This document shows, piece by piece, positions 30,660-39,958 of a stretch of DNA of 64,000 bases. Under the pieces are notes generated by a model. That model searched no databases, was not told the DNA's origin, and saw only the letters and a list, made by a program, of their open reading frames with translations. Positions within the stretch are counted from its first letter, which is position 1; every line of letters starts with the position of its first letter. The DNA is from Duganella guangzhouensis. GTDB lineage: Bacteria > Pseudomonadota > Gammaproteobacteria > Burkholderiales > Burkholderiaceae_D. A program made the position numbers and the translations under genes. The stretch is from contig NZ_WKJK01000002.1 in assembly GCF_009674535.1 (NCBI RefSeq), forward strand, positions 372,001 to 436,000. Reading direction: 5' to 3'.

Positions 30660-32927
30660 TTATTTGGTTTCAAAGGTGGTCACGCCATCCCAATCCTCGC
30701 CCGGCGGATGGGCGCGGTAATAGGCGAGCCGCTCGACGTACAGCTGGTACAAGCCGCGTTCCGGTGCCAGCGCCCGCAATTCGTCCAGGACAGTTTCCGC
30801 CACCTCCCAGCGCTGGGCGCGCACCGCAACCAATGCCTGTTGCCAGCGATCAAGTTCGCGTTTGGTGGCCTCGTCCACATCCTGCACCAGCCCGACCGGT
30901 TCGAAAATCGCCACCGGCTCGTTCTTGCCCTTGACCCGCACCAGATCCAGCTCGCGGTAGGCGAATTCCGGCGCCGCCGCGCGCGTCATCTCGCCCACCG
31001 CGATGCCGACGCCGTATACCTTGGTGATGCCCTCCAGCCGCGAGCCGAGGTTGACGGCGTCGCCCATCACCGTATAGGCGCGGCGGATGTTGGAGCCCAT
31101 GTCGCCCACGTGCATCAGGCCGGAGTTGAGGCCGATGCCGATTTTCAGTTCCGGCCAGCCGCGCGCGATGAAGTCCTGGTTGAGGCGGCGCGCGCTGGCC
31201 TGCATCAGCAGCGAGGTGGCCACGCCACGGCTGGCGTGGTCGTTGAACGACACCGGCGCGCCCCAGAACGCCATCACGGCGTCACCGATGTACTTGTCCA
31301 GCGTGCCCTGGTGGCTGCTGCGGATGTCTTCCGACATCGCGGTCAGATAGAGGTTGATGTATTCGCGCAGCTGCTTCGGCGTCAGTCCTTCGGAAATGGT
31401 GGTGAAGCCGCGCACGTCGACGAACATCACGGTCAGCTCGCGGCTTTCGCCGTCCATATTGTATTTTTCCGGGTCCTCGGCCATTTCCGCCACCAGCTCC
31501 GGCGCCACGTATTCGCCAAAGCGCGACACCAGCGCCGCGCCCTTGCGCACCTCGAAGAAATAGCCCCACGCCACGTTCACCACGAACACGCTGACGATCA
31601 CGATCACCAGCATGGCCAGGTTGAAAATCAGGTTCAGTTGCGTGTACATATAGTAGTTGGCGCCCACCGCCGCCGCCAGCACCACCACGCCCAGCGCGAT
31701 CGCGCGCAGCGGCGACAGCGCCGACAGCGTAAAGCTCAGCACCAGGCCGACCAGCAGGATCGTCAGCGCCTCGGCCGGCGAAGCCCAGTCGGGACGCTGG
31801 GTGAATTTGTTGTCGAGGATGGACTTGATCAGGTTGGCGTGGATTTCCACCCCTGGATACTCGGGGTTGACCGGCGTGGCCCGCAAGTCGACCAGTCCCG
31901 GCGCCGTGGTACCGATCAGAGCCACCGTGTCCTTCAGCAAGGCGGCCGGCGCGCGCCCGGTCATCACGTCGGCCGCCGACACGTAGCGGAACGAGCCGCC
32001 CTGCGGGCCGCCGATGCCGTGGTACTGGACGAAGGTGCTCATCGCCTCGCCCACCGGGATCAGGCGCTGAATATTCCCCGGCAGCAGGATGGTCAACGCA
32101 TCGAAACCGCCGCTGTCGCGCTGCGCCTGCGACAGCTGGTCCACGGTCTCGGTCATGTAGGGCTTGATGGCGCGCGCCTTCATGTACAGCGCGGCGGTGG
32201 CCAACGACAGCGATGGATAGTAATCCTCCCCCACCTGCTGAATCAGATAGGCGGTGCGGACAATGCCGTCCGGATCGGTCACCACCGAAAAGCTCCCAGC
32301 GCCAGCGGCCGCCTGCTGCAGCACCGGCACGTTGGCTTCGAAGCCAGGCGCGTTATAGGCCAGCAATTCGCGGCCATTCAGGTCGGACTCGGAAAACAAG
32401 GGCTTGGGCAACGTCCCTTTGATCTGGTCTGGCGACAGATTGAAGCCGAGGATCACCGGCTTGCCCTGCAGCGCGCCGGCAAACACGCCGTCGTAATCCA
32501 TCATCGGCTTCAGTTCCTGCAAGCGCTGGCGCAGCGCCGGCACATCCTTCAGCTCGGTCTGGGACAGCTTTTCCAGCACGTTATAGCCGGAACTAGTGTC
32601 CGGCTCGGGGAACGAGATGTCGTAGCCGACCGTCGCCACCTTGTAATGGTCGACCAGTTGCGAGATCAGCGTGGCCTGGACGTTGCGGCTCCAAGGGAAG
32701 CGGCCGAACTCGGTCAGCGACTTGCCGTCGATGTCGACGATGACGATGCGCGGGTCCAGCACCGGCTTTTCCAGCTTCATGCGCTCGCCGGCCCACAGAT
32801 TGTCCAGTCGCGCCACGGTGTCGCTGGGAACCCAGCCCATTACGTACAACACGCCCATCAGCGTAATAACAGTGCCCAGCAGCCATCGCGGGCCATACTT
32901 GACCAGAATCTTGGTGAATTTGCGCAC
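30660..32927 (-). CDS. CHASE2-domain class III adenylate cyclase
   Basis: 755-residue membrane receptor cyclase. It has an N-terminal membrane helix (about 15-33), a periplasmic CHASE2 sensor (about 45-370), three clustered helices (about 385-470) and a cytoplasmic cyclase domain. The two metal aspartates lie in MFVDVRGFTT and YIGDAVMAFWG. The substrate-selecting residues look adenylate-type (DKYIGD, VMGDAVNLGSR). A helical tail with a DELRALAPERGLYQL segment may be a TPR-like end. It starts 9 bases after the HD-GYP stop, so the two are one transcription unit. The periplasmic signal is unknown. Confidence 0.88.
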   Translation of the reverse strand: MRKFTKILVKYGPRWLLGTVITLMGVLYVMGWVPSDTVARLDNLWAGERMKLEKPVLDPRIVIVDIDGKSLTEFGRFPWSRNVQATLISQLVDHYKVATVGYDISFPEPDTSSGYNVLEKLSQTELKDVPALRQRLQELKPMMDYDGVFAGALQGKPVILGFNLSPDQIKGTLPKPLFSESDLNGRELLAYNAPGFEANVPVLQQAAAGAGSFSVVTDPDGIVRTAYLIQQVGEDYYPSLSLATAALYMKARAIKPYMTETVDQLSQAQRDSGGFDALTILLPGNIQRLIPVGEAMSTFVQYHGIGGPQGGSFRYVSAADVMTGRAPAALLKDTVALIGTTAPGLVDLRATPVNPEYPGVEIHANLIKSILDNKFTQRPDWASPAEALTILLVGLVLSFTLSALSPLRAIALGVVVLAAAVGANYYMYTQLNLIFNLAMLVIVIVSVFVVNVAWGYFFEVRKGAALVSRFGEYVAPELVAEMAEDPEKYNMDGESRELTVMFVDVRGFTTISEGLTPKQLREYINLYLTAMSEDIRSSHQGTLDKYIGDAVMAFWGAPVSFNDHASRGVATSLLMQASARRLNQDFIARGWPELKIGIGLNSGLMHVGDMGSNIRRAYTVMGDAVNLGSRLEGITKVYGVGIAVGEMTRAAAPEFAYRELDLVRVKGKNEPVAIFEPVGLVQDVDEATKRELDRWQQALVAVRAQRWEVAETVLDELRALAPERGLYQLYVERLAYYRAHPPGEDWDGVTTFETK

Positions 32928-32936
32928 GCGCAGTCC

Positions 32937-34556
32937 TTAGGGCTGATAGCCGGGAATTTTGGCTTCGTCGATGTCGTCGATCTGTTTTTCGTCCATATTC
33001 TTGTGGGCGAACTCCAGATAGATTTTCTTGCGGATGAAGATATCGAACAGGTCGGGGTCGATATGCCCGTTGAGCGAGAAATTGCCGAGGATGCGCAGCG
33101 ATTCGGACAGCATCTTGCCCTTCTTGTAGGGGCGGTCCTTGGCGGTCAGCGCCTCGAAGATGTCGGCAATCGCCATCACCCGCGCCTGCACCGACATCTG
33201 ATCCTTGGTCAGACCGCGCGGATAACCCTTGCCGTCCATGCGTTCGTGGTGGCCGCCGGCATACTCCGGCACATTCTTCAGATGCTTGGGCCACGGCAGC
33301 GCCTCCAGCATCTTGATGGTCATCACGATGTGATTGTTGATTTCCTTGCGCTCGGCATCGGTCAGCGTACCGAAGCGGATGGTCAGGTTGAGCAGCTCGT
33401 CCTCGTCCAGGAAGGCGCGCTCGGCGCCGTCCGGGCCGATCCAGCGGCGCTGGGCGATGGCGCGCACGCGCTCCTGATCGTCCGGCTTCATGCCCTCGCC
33501 GCCGACATTGGCAACGCGCAGGAATTCGCGCTCCTCGCGCAGACTGGCCTGCAGCTGCGCCAGCTCGGCATCGATGGCGGCCGTGTCCGCGCCTGGTTCC
33601 AGCTTGCGCTTCAGCGCGGCGATCTCGGCATCGCGCAGCAGCACTTCGAAGCGGGTGTCAATCAGCGCGATGCGGTCGAAGATGGTTTCCAGCTTGGTGG
33701 CCTTGTCCACCACGTGCACCGGGGTGGTGATCTTGCCGCAGTCGTGCAACAGGCCGGCCAGCCACAGTTCCTTGCGGTCGGCGTCCGTCATGTGGAAGTC
33801 GGCCAGCGGACCACTGCCGGTTTCGTGCACGGCCTCGGCCAGCATCATGGTCAGCTCCGGCACGAACTGGCAGTGGCGGCCGGTGTATGGCGATTTCTCG
33901 TCGATACCAATGTTGATCAGGTTGACCAGCGCCTCCAGCAGCTCTTCCAACTGAGCGATCAGGCGTTGGTGGGTCAGCGCCACCGCCGCCTGCGCCGACA
34001 ACGCCTCGATGAAACGCTGGTCGGTCGGGGTAAAGGCGCGAATGGCACCGGTCTCGCTATCCTTGGAGTTAATCAGCTGCAGCACGCCGACCAGCACGCC
34101 CTCATGGTCGCTCATCGGCACCGTCAGGAACGATTGCGAGTGATAATTACGCAGCTGGTCGAATTTGACCATGCCGGAAAAATTGAACACATCGGCCTTG
34201 TACACGTCCTCGATATTGACCGAGAGGCCGAAGTGGGCCGCATACGCCGCCACCGCCGTCAGGTTTTTTTCACCGTTGTCGTCGAACAGCGGCACGCTGC
34301 CGGCCGTCACCGGCACGCCGCTGCTGCCGCCCTGGTGGGTCTGCAGCGTGTCATTGAGGAGGATGTGGAAATTCAGATAGCGCTTGTCTTCGCTGGGCCG
34401 GTACAAGGTGCCACCGTCGGCATTGGTCATGCGCTTGGCGACCAGCAGGATACGCTCCAGCAGCACGTCGGTATCGTGATTGCTGCCCAGCTGGACGCTG
34501 AGCTCGGTCAGCTGGTCCAGACGCTCGGCGATTTGGGTTTGGTTCAACTCTTGCAT
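32937..34556 (-). CDS. GAF / HD-GYP domain phosphodiesterase
   Basis: 539-residue cytoplasmic protein. An N-terminal GAF domain (about 20-190, with NADGGTLYRPSEDKRYLNF) precedes an HD-GYP domain with LLHDCGKITTPVHVVD and, after an unusually long helical insertion (about 290-400), HHERMDGKGYPRGL. The metal and GYP motifs are intact, so c-di-GMP hydrolysis is expected. It is co-transcribed with the downstream CHASE2 cyclase. A 206-base gap separates it from the divergent metallo-hydrolase gene and should hold both promoters. Confidence 0.87.
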   Translation of the reverse strand: MQELNQTQIAERLDQLTELSVQLGSNHDTDVLLERILLVAKRMTNADGGTLYRPSEDKRYLNFHILLNDTLQTHQGGSSGVPVTAGSVPLFDDNGEKNLTAVAAYAAHFGLSVNIEDVYKADVFNFSGMVKFDQLRNYHSQSFLTVPMSDHEGVLVGVLQLINSKDSETGAIRAFTPTDQRFIEALSAQAAVALTHQRLIAQLEELLEALVNLINIGIDEKSPYTGRHCQFVPELTMMLAEAVHETGSGPLADFHMTDADRKELWLAGLLHDCGKITTPVHVVDKATKLETIFDRIALIDTRFEVLLRDAEIAALKRKLEPGADTAAIDAELAQLQASLREEREFLRVANVGGEGMKPDDQERVRAIAQRRWIGPDGAERAFLDEDELLNLTIRFGTLTDAERKEINNHIVMTIKMLEALPWPKHLKNVPEYAGGHHERMDGKGYPRGLTKDQMSVQARVMAIADIFEALTAKDRPYKKGKMLSESLRILGNFSLNGHIDPDLFDIFIRKKIYLEFAHKNMDEKQIDDIDEAKIPGYQP

Positions 34557-34762
34557 GGTTGTTTTAATTGTAGAGCCCCGCTTGGACAGCGCGTACAGAA
34601 CAGAGTGTAGCTGTAGCGCAAGCTGTTGTACATAAGGAAATCTACAGATGAAGTGTATCTGTGTCGTGTTTGTTTTGCCTGTGCAACGAAAAAAAAGATA
34701 TCATCGGATGTAGGTAACGCGGCAACAAATAGCAAAATAAGAACGAACACCCAGGGAAAGCC

Positions 34763-35656
34763 ATGAAATTCAAATTTTGGGGGGTGCGGGGATCGATTCC
34801 GTCCCCTGGTCCGCGAACGGCGCGCTACGGCGGCAATACCACCTGCATCGAGGTACGCACCGACAACGACACCCTGATCATCATAGACGGCGGCACCGGC
34901 CTGTTCGCGCTGGCGCAGTCGCTGATTCAGGACAAAAGCAAGCCGATCCACGCCAATATCTTCATCACCCACAGCCATTGGGACCATATCCATGGCCTGC
35001 CCTTCTTTACCCCGCTGTTCATCCGTGGCAGCCGGGTGCGCCTGCATGGCGTGACCGATCCGGACACCGGCAACGGCATCGAGCATGTGATGGGCGTGCA
35101 ACTGCAAAACAGCTATTTCCCGGTCAGCGAAACCCAGATGGACGCCACCATCGAGTACCAGACGCTGGAAATCGGCCAACCGATCCAGGTTGGCGACGCC
35201 ACCGTCGGCAACGTGGTGATGAACCACCCGGTGACCGACCTCGGGTATCGCATCGAATGTAACGGCAAGTCAGTGTTCTTCACCGGCGACCACGAGCCGC
35301 ACTACAACATCCACCCGCCCGGCCACCTCGAGCACGACGCTTATGCGCGCTGGATGGACGAACGCAACGCCGCCATCGACGCCACCGTGCATGGCGTCGA
35401 CGCGCTGATCGTCGACTGCTCCTACACCCGCGAAGAATATCCGGCCAAGCAGGGCTGGGGCCACGGCACCTTCGACTCGGCGTTCGCGCTGGCGCTGCGC
35501 ACCGGCGCCAAGGCGCTATACTGCACTCACCACGAACCGACCCGCGGCGACGACGAACTGGAAGCCGTATTTGCCGACGTGATGGCGCGACATGCGCAGC
35601 AACTGGGCGACCTGCAGGTCTTCCTCGCTTACGAAGGCATGGAAGTGCAGCTGTGA
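34763..35656 (+). CDS. Metallo-beta-lactamase-fold hydrolase
   Basis: 297 residues opening with KFKFWGVRGSIPSPGP, a hallmark of the COG1235/PhnP-like group. The metal motif is THSHWDHIHG (HxHxDH), followed by NHPVTDLGYRI, FTGDHEPHY and a final CTHHEP. All metal ligands seem present. Family members hydrolyse phosphodiesters including cyclic nucleotides. Its position opposite a cyclase/HD-GYP pair makes a second-messenger substrate possible but unproven. It is followed after 23 bases by the GAF-GspE ATPase and is probably co-transcribed with it. Confidence 0.82.
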   Translation: MKFKFWGVRGSIPSPGPRTARYGGNTTCIEVRTDNDTLIIIDGGTGLFALAQSLIQDKSKPIHANIFITHSHWDHIHGLPFFTPLFIRGSRVRLHGVTDPDTGNGIEHVMGVQLQNSYFPVSETQMDATIEYQTLEIGQPIQVGDATVGNVVMNHPVTDLGYRIECNGKSVFFTGDHEPHYNIHPPGHLEHDAYARWMDERNAAIDATVHGVDALIVDCSYTREEYPAKQGWGHGTFDSAFALALRTGAKALYCTHHEPTRGDDELEAVFADVMARHAQQLGDLQVFLAYEGMEVQL

Positions 35657-35679
35657 TGTAGACACCTAGCGGAGCGATC

Positions 35680-38004
35680 ATGAATGACGCCAGCCCTCCC
35701 AGCATCCGTCCCACCGATGTCGATCTGCGGCTGGCGTTTTTTCAGAAGCTGCAGGCGGTCACCACCAAGATCCACGCCACCAGCAACCTCGATGAAATCA
35801 TGCTCGATCTGGGCATGGAGTTCTGTGATCTGTTCAACTGCGAGCGCTTCACGCTGTACGCGATGGATCACCAGAAGGATTACATCGTCTCCAAGGTCAA
35901 GACCGGCCTGACCTCGTTCCGCGATCTGAAGCTGGCGGTGACGCCGGCCAGCATCGCCGGTTACGTGGCGCTGACGCGCAAGACCATCAACCTGGCGGAC
36001 GTCTATGACCAGGCCGAACTGGCGCGCTACTCGCCCGAGCTGCGTTTCCAGCAGGGTGTGGACCAGCGCACCGGCTATCGCACCAAGCAAATGCTGGTGG
36101 CGCCGCTGATCGCGGTGCAGTCGCGCGAACTGCTGGGCGTGGTCCAGTTCATCAACAATCGCGACCGCGTGCCCTTCTCCGCGATAGCGGAGGATGGCGT
36201 GAAGGAGCTGTGCGAAACGCTGTCGGTGGCGTTTTCGCAGCGCCTCAAACCGCCGCAGATGGTGCGCACCAAGTACGACGGGCTGGTGACCGAAGCGGTG
36301 ATCTCGGCGCAGGAGCTGGAACAGGCCACCCGGAACGCGCGCCAGCGGCAGGTGGAAATCGAGGAAGTGCTGATCGCGGACTACGAGATCAAGCCCGGCG
36401 TGATTGGCGCTTCGCTGGAAAAGCATTTCAGCGTGCCGTATGAACAGTTCCGCGCCGATCGCATCAAGCCGGTGGAGCTGCTGAAGAACCTCAAGCGCCA
36501 GTATGTGGAGGAAGCCGGCTGGCTGCCGCTGGAAGATGGCAAGGACGGCTTGCTGGTGGTGGCGCTGGACCCGGAACGCGTCGCACACACGCACATCGTC
36601 GAACAGATTTTTCCGCGCGCGAAACCGCTGCTCCGCGTCACCACGCAGCGCGAGTTCCGCCAGATGGTGGAACTGTTCTTCGGCCACGGCGACAATGCCA
36701 GCGTTGGCGATCTGCTGTCCGGCATGGAGGACGGCGACGACGGCGAGACCGAGGGCGATGTCTCGGAGGCGGTGGAGAATGAGCTGGTCAAGCTGCTCAA
36801 CAAGATCATCGTCGACGCTTATCGCCAGGGCGTGTCCGACATCCACATCGAACCGCAGCCGGGCAAGGGCAAGACCGGGATCCGCTTCCGCAAGGATGGC
36901 TCGCTGGTGCCCTACATCGAAATCCCGGCCAGCTACCGCAGCGCGCTGGTGGCACGGGTGAAGATCATGTGCGACCTCGATATCTCCGAACGCCGCAAGC
37001 CGCAGGACGGCAAGATCAAATTCAAGAAATACGGGCCGCTGGATATCGAGCTGCGGGTAGTGACAATTCCATCGGCCGGCGGCGTCGAGGACATCGTGAT
37101 GCGCATCCTGGCGGCCGGCGAACCTATCCCGCTGGACAAGCTGGGCGTGCTGCCGTTTAACCTGCAGCGGCTGAAGGCGACGGTGGGAAAACCGTATGGC
37201 CTGTTCTTCGTCTGCGGCCCCACCGGCTCCGGCAAGACCACCACGCTGCACTCGGTGCTGCACTATCTGAACCAGCCGGACACCAAGATCTGGACCGCCG
37301 AAGATCCGGTCGAGATCACGCAGAAGGGATTGCGGCAGGTGCAGGTCAACCGCAAGGCCGGACTGGATTTCGCCAGCGTGATGCGCGCCTTCCTGCGCGC
37401 CGATCCGGACATCATCATGGTGGGCGAGATGCGCGACAAGGAAACCGTCGCCATGGGCATCGAAGCCTCGCTGACCGGCCATCTGGTGTTCTCCACGCTG
37501 CACACCAACAGCGCGCCGGAATCCATTGTGCGGCTGCTGGACATGGGCATGGACCCGTTCAATTTTTCCGATGCGCTGCTGGGCATACTGGCGCAGCGGC
37601 TGGCCAAGCGCCTGTGCGGCAAGTGCAAGCAGGCGTATGAGCCGTCAGCCGAGGAGCTGGCGGCGCTGCTGGACGAGTACTGCGAGGAGCTACCGCCGGA
37701 CGCGCATGCTGGCGCGGAGGCGGGGCTGCGGCAGCGCTATGCGGGCGATGGCGGCAAGTTCACGCTGTATCGCGCGGTCGGCTGCGACGAGTGCAACAAG
37801 GGCTACAAGGGGCGCGTTGGCCTGCACGAGCTGATGACGGGCTCCGACCAGGTCAAGAAGCTGCTGCAGGAGCACGCGCGCGTGGCTCAGCTACTGGCGG
37901 CGGCGCTGGAGGACGGCATGCTGACGTTGAAGATGGACGGCATCGAGAAGGTCTTCCTCGGAATTACCGACATCAAGATGGTGCGCGCGGTCTGCATCAA
38001 GTAG
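35680..38004 (+). CDS. GAF-domain GspE/PilB-type secretion ATPase
   Basis: 774 residues. It has an N-terminal GAF domain (about 15-190), then an MshEN/GspE N-domain (LIADYEIKPGVIGASLEKHF), then the T2SS/T4P ATPase core. Walker A is GPTGSGKTTT (near 512), Walker B is RADPDIIMVGEMRD (near 575-588), and a tetracysteine zinc site is CGKC (near 646) plus CDEC (near 702). A GAF domain on a GspE is unusual and suggests ligand or redox control of secretion or piliation. No other type II secretion or pilus genes are adjacent, so the machine it powers is elsewhere. Its 3' end overlaps an antisense frame by 118 bases. Confidence 0.88.
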   Translation: MNDASPPSIRPTDVDLRLAFFQKLQAVTTKIHATSNLDEIMLDLGMEFCDLFNCERFTLYAMDHQKDYIVSKVKTGLTSFRDLKLAVTPASIAGYVALTRKTINLADVYDQAELARYSPELRFQQGVDQRTGYRTKQMLVAPLIAVQSRELLGVVQFINNRDRVPFSAIAEDGVKELCETLSVAFSQRLKPPQMVRTKYDGLVTEAVISAQELEQATRNARQRQVEIEEVLIADYEIKPGVIGASLEKHFSVPYEQFRADRIKPVELLKNLKRQYVEEAGWLPLEDGKDGLLVVALDPERVAHTHIVEQIFPRAKPLLRVTTQREFRQMVELFFGHGDNASVGDLLSGMEDGDDGETEGDVSEAVENELVKLLNKIIVDAYRQGVSDIHIEPQPGKGKTGIRFRKDGSLVPYIEIPASYRSALVARVKIMCDLDISERRKPQDGKIKFKKYGPLDIELRVVTIPSAGGVEDIVMRILAAGEPIPLDKLGVLPFNLQRLKATVGKPYGLFFVCGPTGSGKTTTLHSVLHYLNQPDTKIWTAEDPVEITQKGLRQVQVNRKAGLDFASVMRAFLRADPDIIMVGEMRDKETVAMGIEASLTGHLVFSTLHTNSAPESIVRLLDMGMDPFNFSDALLGILAQRLAKRLCGKCKQAYEPSAEELAALLDEYCEELPPDAHAGAEAGLRQRYAGDGGKFTLYRAVGCDECNKGYKGRVGLHELMTGSDQVKKLLQEHARVAQLLAAALEDGMLTLKMDGIEKVFLGITDIKMVRAVCIK

Positions 38005-38462
38005 TCGCGCGGCTTGCGGCGGCGGTCGGCCAGTGCGCGCAGGCGCGCCAGTCCGGCCTTGAGGTTGAACGCGCGGCCGGCCAGCAAGGCATCCACCAGT
38101 TGGGTCGCCAGCGCCACCGACGGTGCGGCGGCGCTTTCTGCACTGTACGGCAGCACCAGCCGATAGCGCCCCGCCATGCGCGGCACCACGCCGACAAAGC
38201 CAAGCGTCACTTCATTCAGCGCTAGCCGGCGCAATTCGATGGCGGTTTGCTGCACCAGCTCGACCACGGCCGGCACCTGGTCGGCGCGCTTGCCAACCAG
38301 GCCGCGCAGGCGGCGCAGGCCGGGCAGGATCGCATCCAGGCGTTTTTGCAGTCGTAGCGTGGCTTGGTCCGAGACGGTGCCGATTTCCAGAATGCTGAGC
38401 AAACAGGGTTGGGTGGAATAGCGGTTGCCGCTGTCCAGATAACGTTGATCGATGATTTTCAT
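37887..38462 (-). CDS. Solitary cyanophycin-synthetase N-terminal-domain-like protein
   Basis: 191 residues. The first about 150 look like the N-terminal domain of cyanophycin synthetase: LDSGNRYSTQPCLLSILEIG (the GPNRYS-type opening), ILPGLRRL, ELVQQTAIELRRLA, GRYRLVLPYSAE and LVDALLAGRAFNL. The conserved EHVALELQ-type histidine is lost, and the ATP-grasp and Mur-ligase domains (about 600 residues) are missing. The last about 39 codons are antisense to the GspE gene and are probably not ancestral. It may be a stand-alone accessory protein or the stump of a deleted cphA. The assignment is from remembered motifs. Confidence 0.55.
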   Translation of the reverse strand: MKIIDQRYLDSGNRYSTQPCLLSILEIGTVSDQATLRLQKRLDAILPGLRRLRGLVGKRADQVPAVVELVQQTAIELRRLALNEVTLGFVGVVPRMAGRYRLVLPYSAESAAAPSVALATQLVDALLAGRAFNLKAGLARLRALADRRRKPRDYLMQTARTILMSVIPRKTFSMPSIFNVSMPSSSAAASS

Positions 38463-38563
38463 GGACTGTATTGTCGTCCTTGATTGACGTGCACGTAAGC
38501 GGCGAGCGCCGCAAGGCGATGTGGGACTTGGCCTACACCTAACGTGCGCTTAAAGCGGCTGTG

Positions 38564-39490
38564 CTAGAGCAGGCGCGTGGCCAGCGCGGGATCGAGGCTG
38601 GTCAGGAAGCGTTCAACGGCGTCGGTGTAGGCGCCGGGCTGGCCCAGCGTCTGGTTGATCTGGCCATGGGTCTGGTCTTGCGGCAGCACCTGCACGCTGA
38701 TGCCGAGTGCGCGCGCCTGGCTGGCGTAGGCGTCGGCTTGGGGGCAGGAGTCCTTGCGGCGCGACGAGCACACCAGCAGCAGCGGCTTGCCGCCGGCCTT
38801 GAGCTGAGCCAGCGGCGAGACTGTGCTCCAGTAGGCGGCATCGCTGCCGAAGGCTTGGTCATACAGCGGGAAGTGGCGCTGGTTCATCAGGCCCGGCACG
38901 TCCATCGCCGCGCTGTCCAGCGCCACGGTGCCCAGCCACGGCGCCGCGCCGTGCGCGCTGGCGGACGACGCCAATAGCGCCACCAGATGCGCGCCGGCCG
39001 AATGCCCCATCAATACAAACTTGCCGCTGTCGCCGCCCCACTCTGCGGCCCGCGCCTGCGCGGCGCTTAGCGCGCTGGCCACATCCTCGGCCTGGATCGC
39101 CACGCTGGCCGATGGCAGCATGCGGTAATTGATCGAGACCACGATGATGCCGCGCGTGGCCCAGCGCGCCACCTTGTTCTGCACCACCGGTGCGTTGGCC
39201 TTGTCGCCGACGCGCCAGGCGCCGCCATGGACCATGAAGATCACCGGCGCGCGCTCGGCGTGCGCCGGCAGGTAGACGTCGTAACGCTGACGCGGATCGT
39301 TGCCGTAAGACTGGTTGGCCAGCAGCCGCACGCCAGCCGGCAGCGCGCTTGCGGGGCCGGCTTCGCCCTCCTCCATGTCGTTCGCCGCGCGTTCGGCCAT
39401 GCGTTCCGCGATGCGGTCGCGCAGCGGGCCGGCCGCGTGCGCCAGCAAGGGCGCCGTCAGTAGCACGGCCAACAGCGCGCGGCGCGTCAT
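38564..39490 (-). CDS. Secreted alpha/beta-hydrolase (carboxylesterase type)
   Basis: 308 residues with a signal peptide (LLAVLLTAPLLAHAAG) and a complete esterase layout. These are the oxyanion HGGAWRVGD, the nucleophile elbow LMGHSAGAH, an acidic region in SSRRKDSCPQADAYA, and the catalytic His in DQTHGQIN. The fold resembles BD-FAE/kynurenine-formamidase-like esterases of the hormone-sensitive-lipase side. The ATG at 39490 overlaps the stop of the acetyltransferase upstream (ATGA), which supports this start over a longer frame. Probably periplasmic; substrate unknown. Confidence 0.85.
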   Translation of the reverse strand: MTRRALLAVLLTAPLLAHAAGPLRDRIAERMAERAANDMEEGEAGPASALPAGVRLLANQSYGNDPRQRYDVYLPAHAERAPVIFMVHGGAWRVGDKANAPVVQNKVARWATRGIIVVSINYRMLPSASVAIQAEDVASALSAAQARAAEWGGDSGKFVLMGHSAGAHLVALLASSASAHGAAPWLGTVALDSAAMDVPGLMNQRHFPLYDQAFGSDAAYWSTVSPLAQLKAGGKPLLLVCSSRRKDSCPQADAYASQARALGISVQVLPQDQTHGQINQTLGQPGAYTDAVERFLTSLDPALATRLL

Positions 39491-39951
39491 GGCAGCTGCT
39501 TTTCGAAGCACACCGCCAGCGGATTGCCGATGTACTTGCCGTAGTTGGGAATGCGGGTGTAGCCACGCGCCTCATAGAAATCGACGGCGCGGCGGTTCAC
39601 CAGCCGCGTCTCCAGCCAGACCGCCTGATAGCCCAACGCGGTGGCCTCGGCTTCGAGGAAACGCAGCACCGCGCTGCCGACGCCGGTGGTGCCGTGGCGC
39701 GCGTACATGCGTTTGATTTCGGCCACGCCGGGTTGCAGCGGGCGCAAAGCGCCGCAGCCGACCGCCGTGCCGCTGTCGTCGCGCGCCACCACGAAGCAGG
39801 CGGCGGGGCCGATCACGTCAGCGGCGTCGAACGAAGCTTTGCCGCTGTCGCCGGTAATGGATTCCAGCGCGGTCGACAGCTCCTCCATCAGACGCAGGGA
39901 GTCAGCGGCCAGCGGGTCTTCCTTCTGCAGTTGGAGGGCGGAGGTGCTCAT
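39487..39951 (-). CDS. GNAT-family N-acetyltransferase
   Basis: 154 residues with the GNAT acetyl-CoA fold: VGCGALRPLQPGVAEIKRMY (beta4), the pyrophosphate loop RHGTTGVGSAVLRFLEAEA (a variant Q/RxxGxG/A) and the C-terminal AVDFYEARGYTRI. This is the small-molecule acetyltransferase type; substrate not predictable. It is coupled by ATGA overlap to the esterase downstream and lies 7 bases after the phosphoesterase stop, forming a three-gene unit. Confidence 0.85.
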   Translation of the reverse strand: MSTSALQLQKEDPLAADSLRLMEELSTALESITGDSGKASFDAADVIGPAACFVVARDDSGTAVGCGALRPLQPGVAEIKRMYARHGTTGVGSAVLRFLEAEATALGYQAVWLETRLVNRRAVDFYEARGYTRIPNYGKYIGNPLAVCFEKQLP

Positions 39952-39958
39952 CCGTCTA

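Noticed and set aside
30708..34610. A 1300-codon open frame on the plus strand antisense to the cyclase and HD-GYP genes
   Set aside because: It is a third-position GC artefact of two real minus-strand genes; its composition is His/Arg/Gln/Ala-rich with no domain, and the opposite strand has full motifs.
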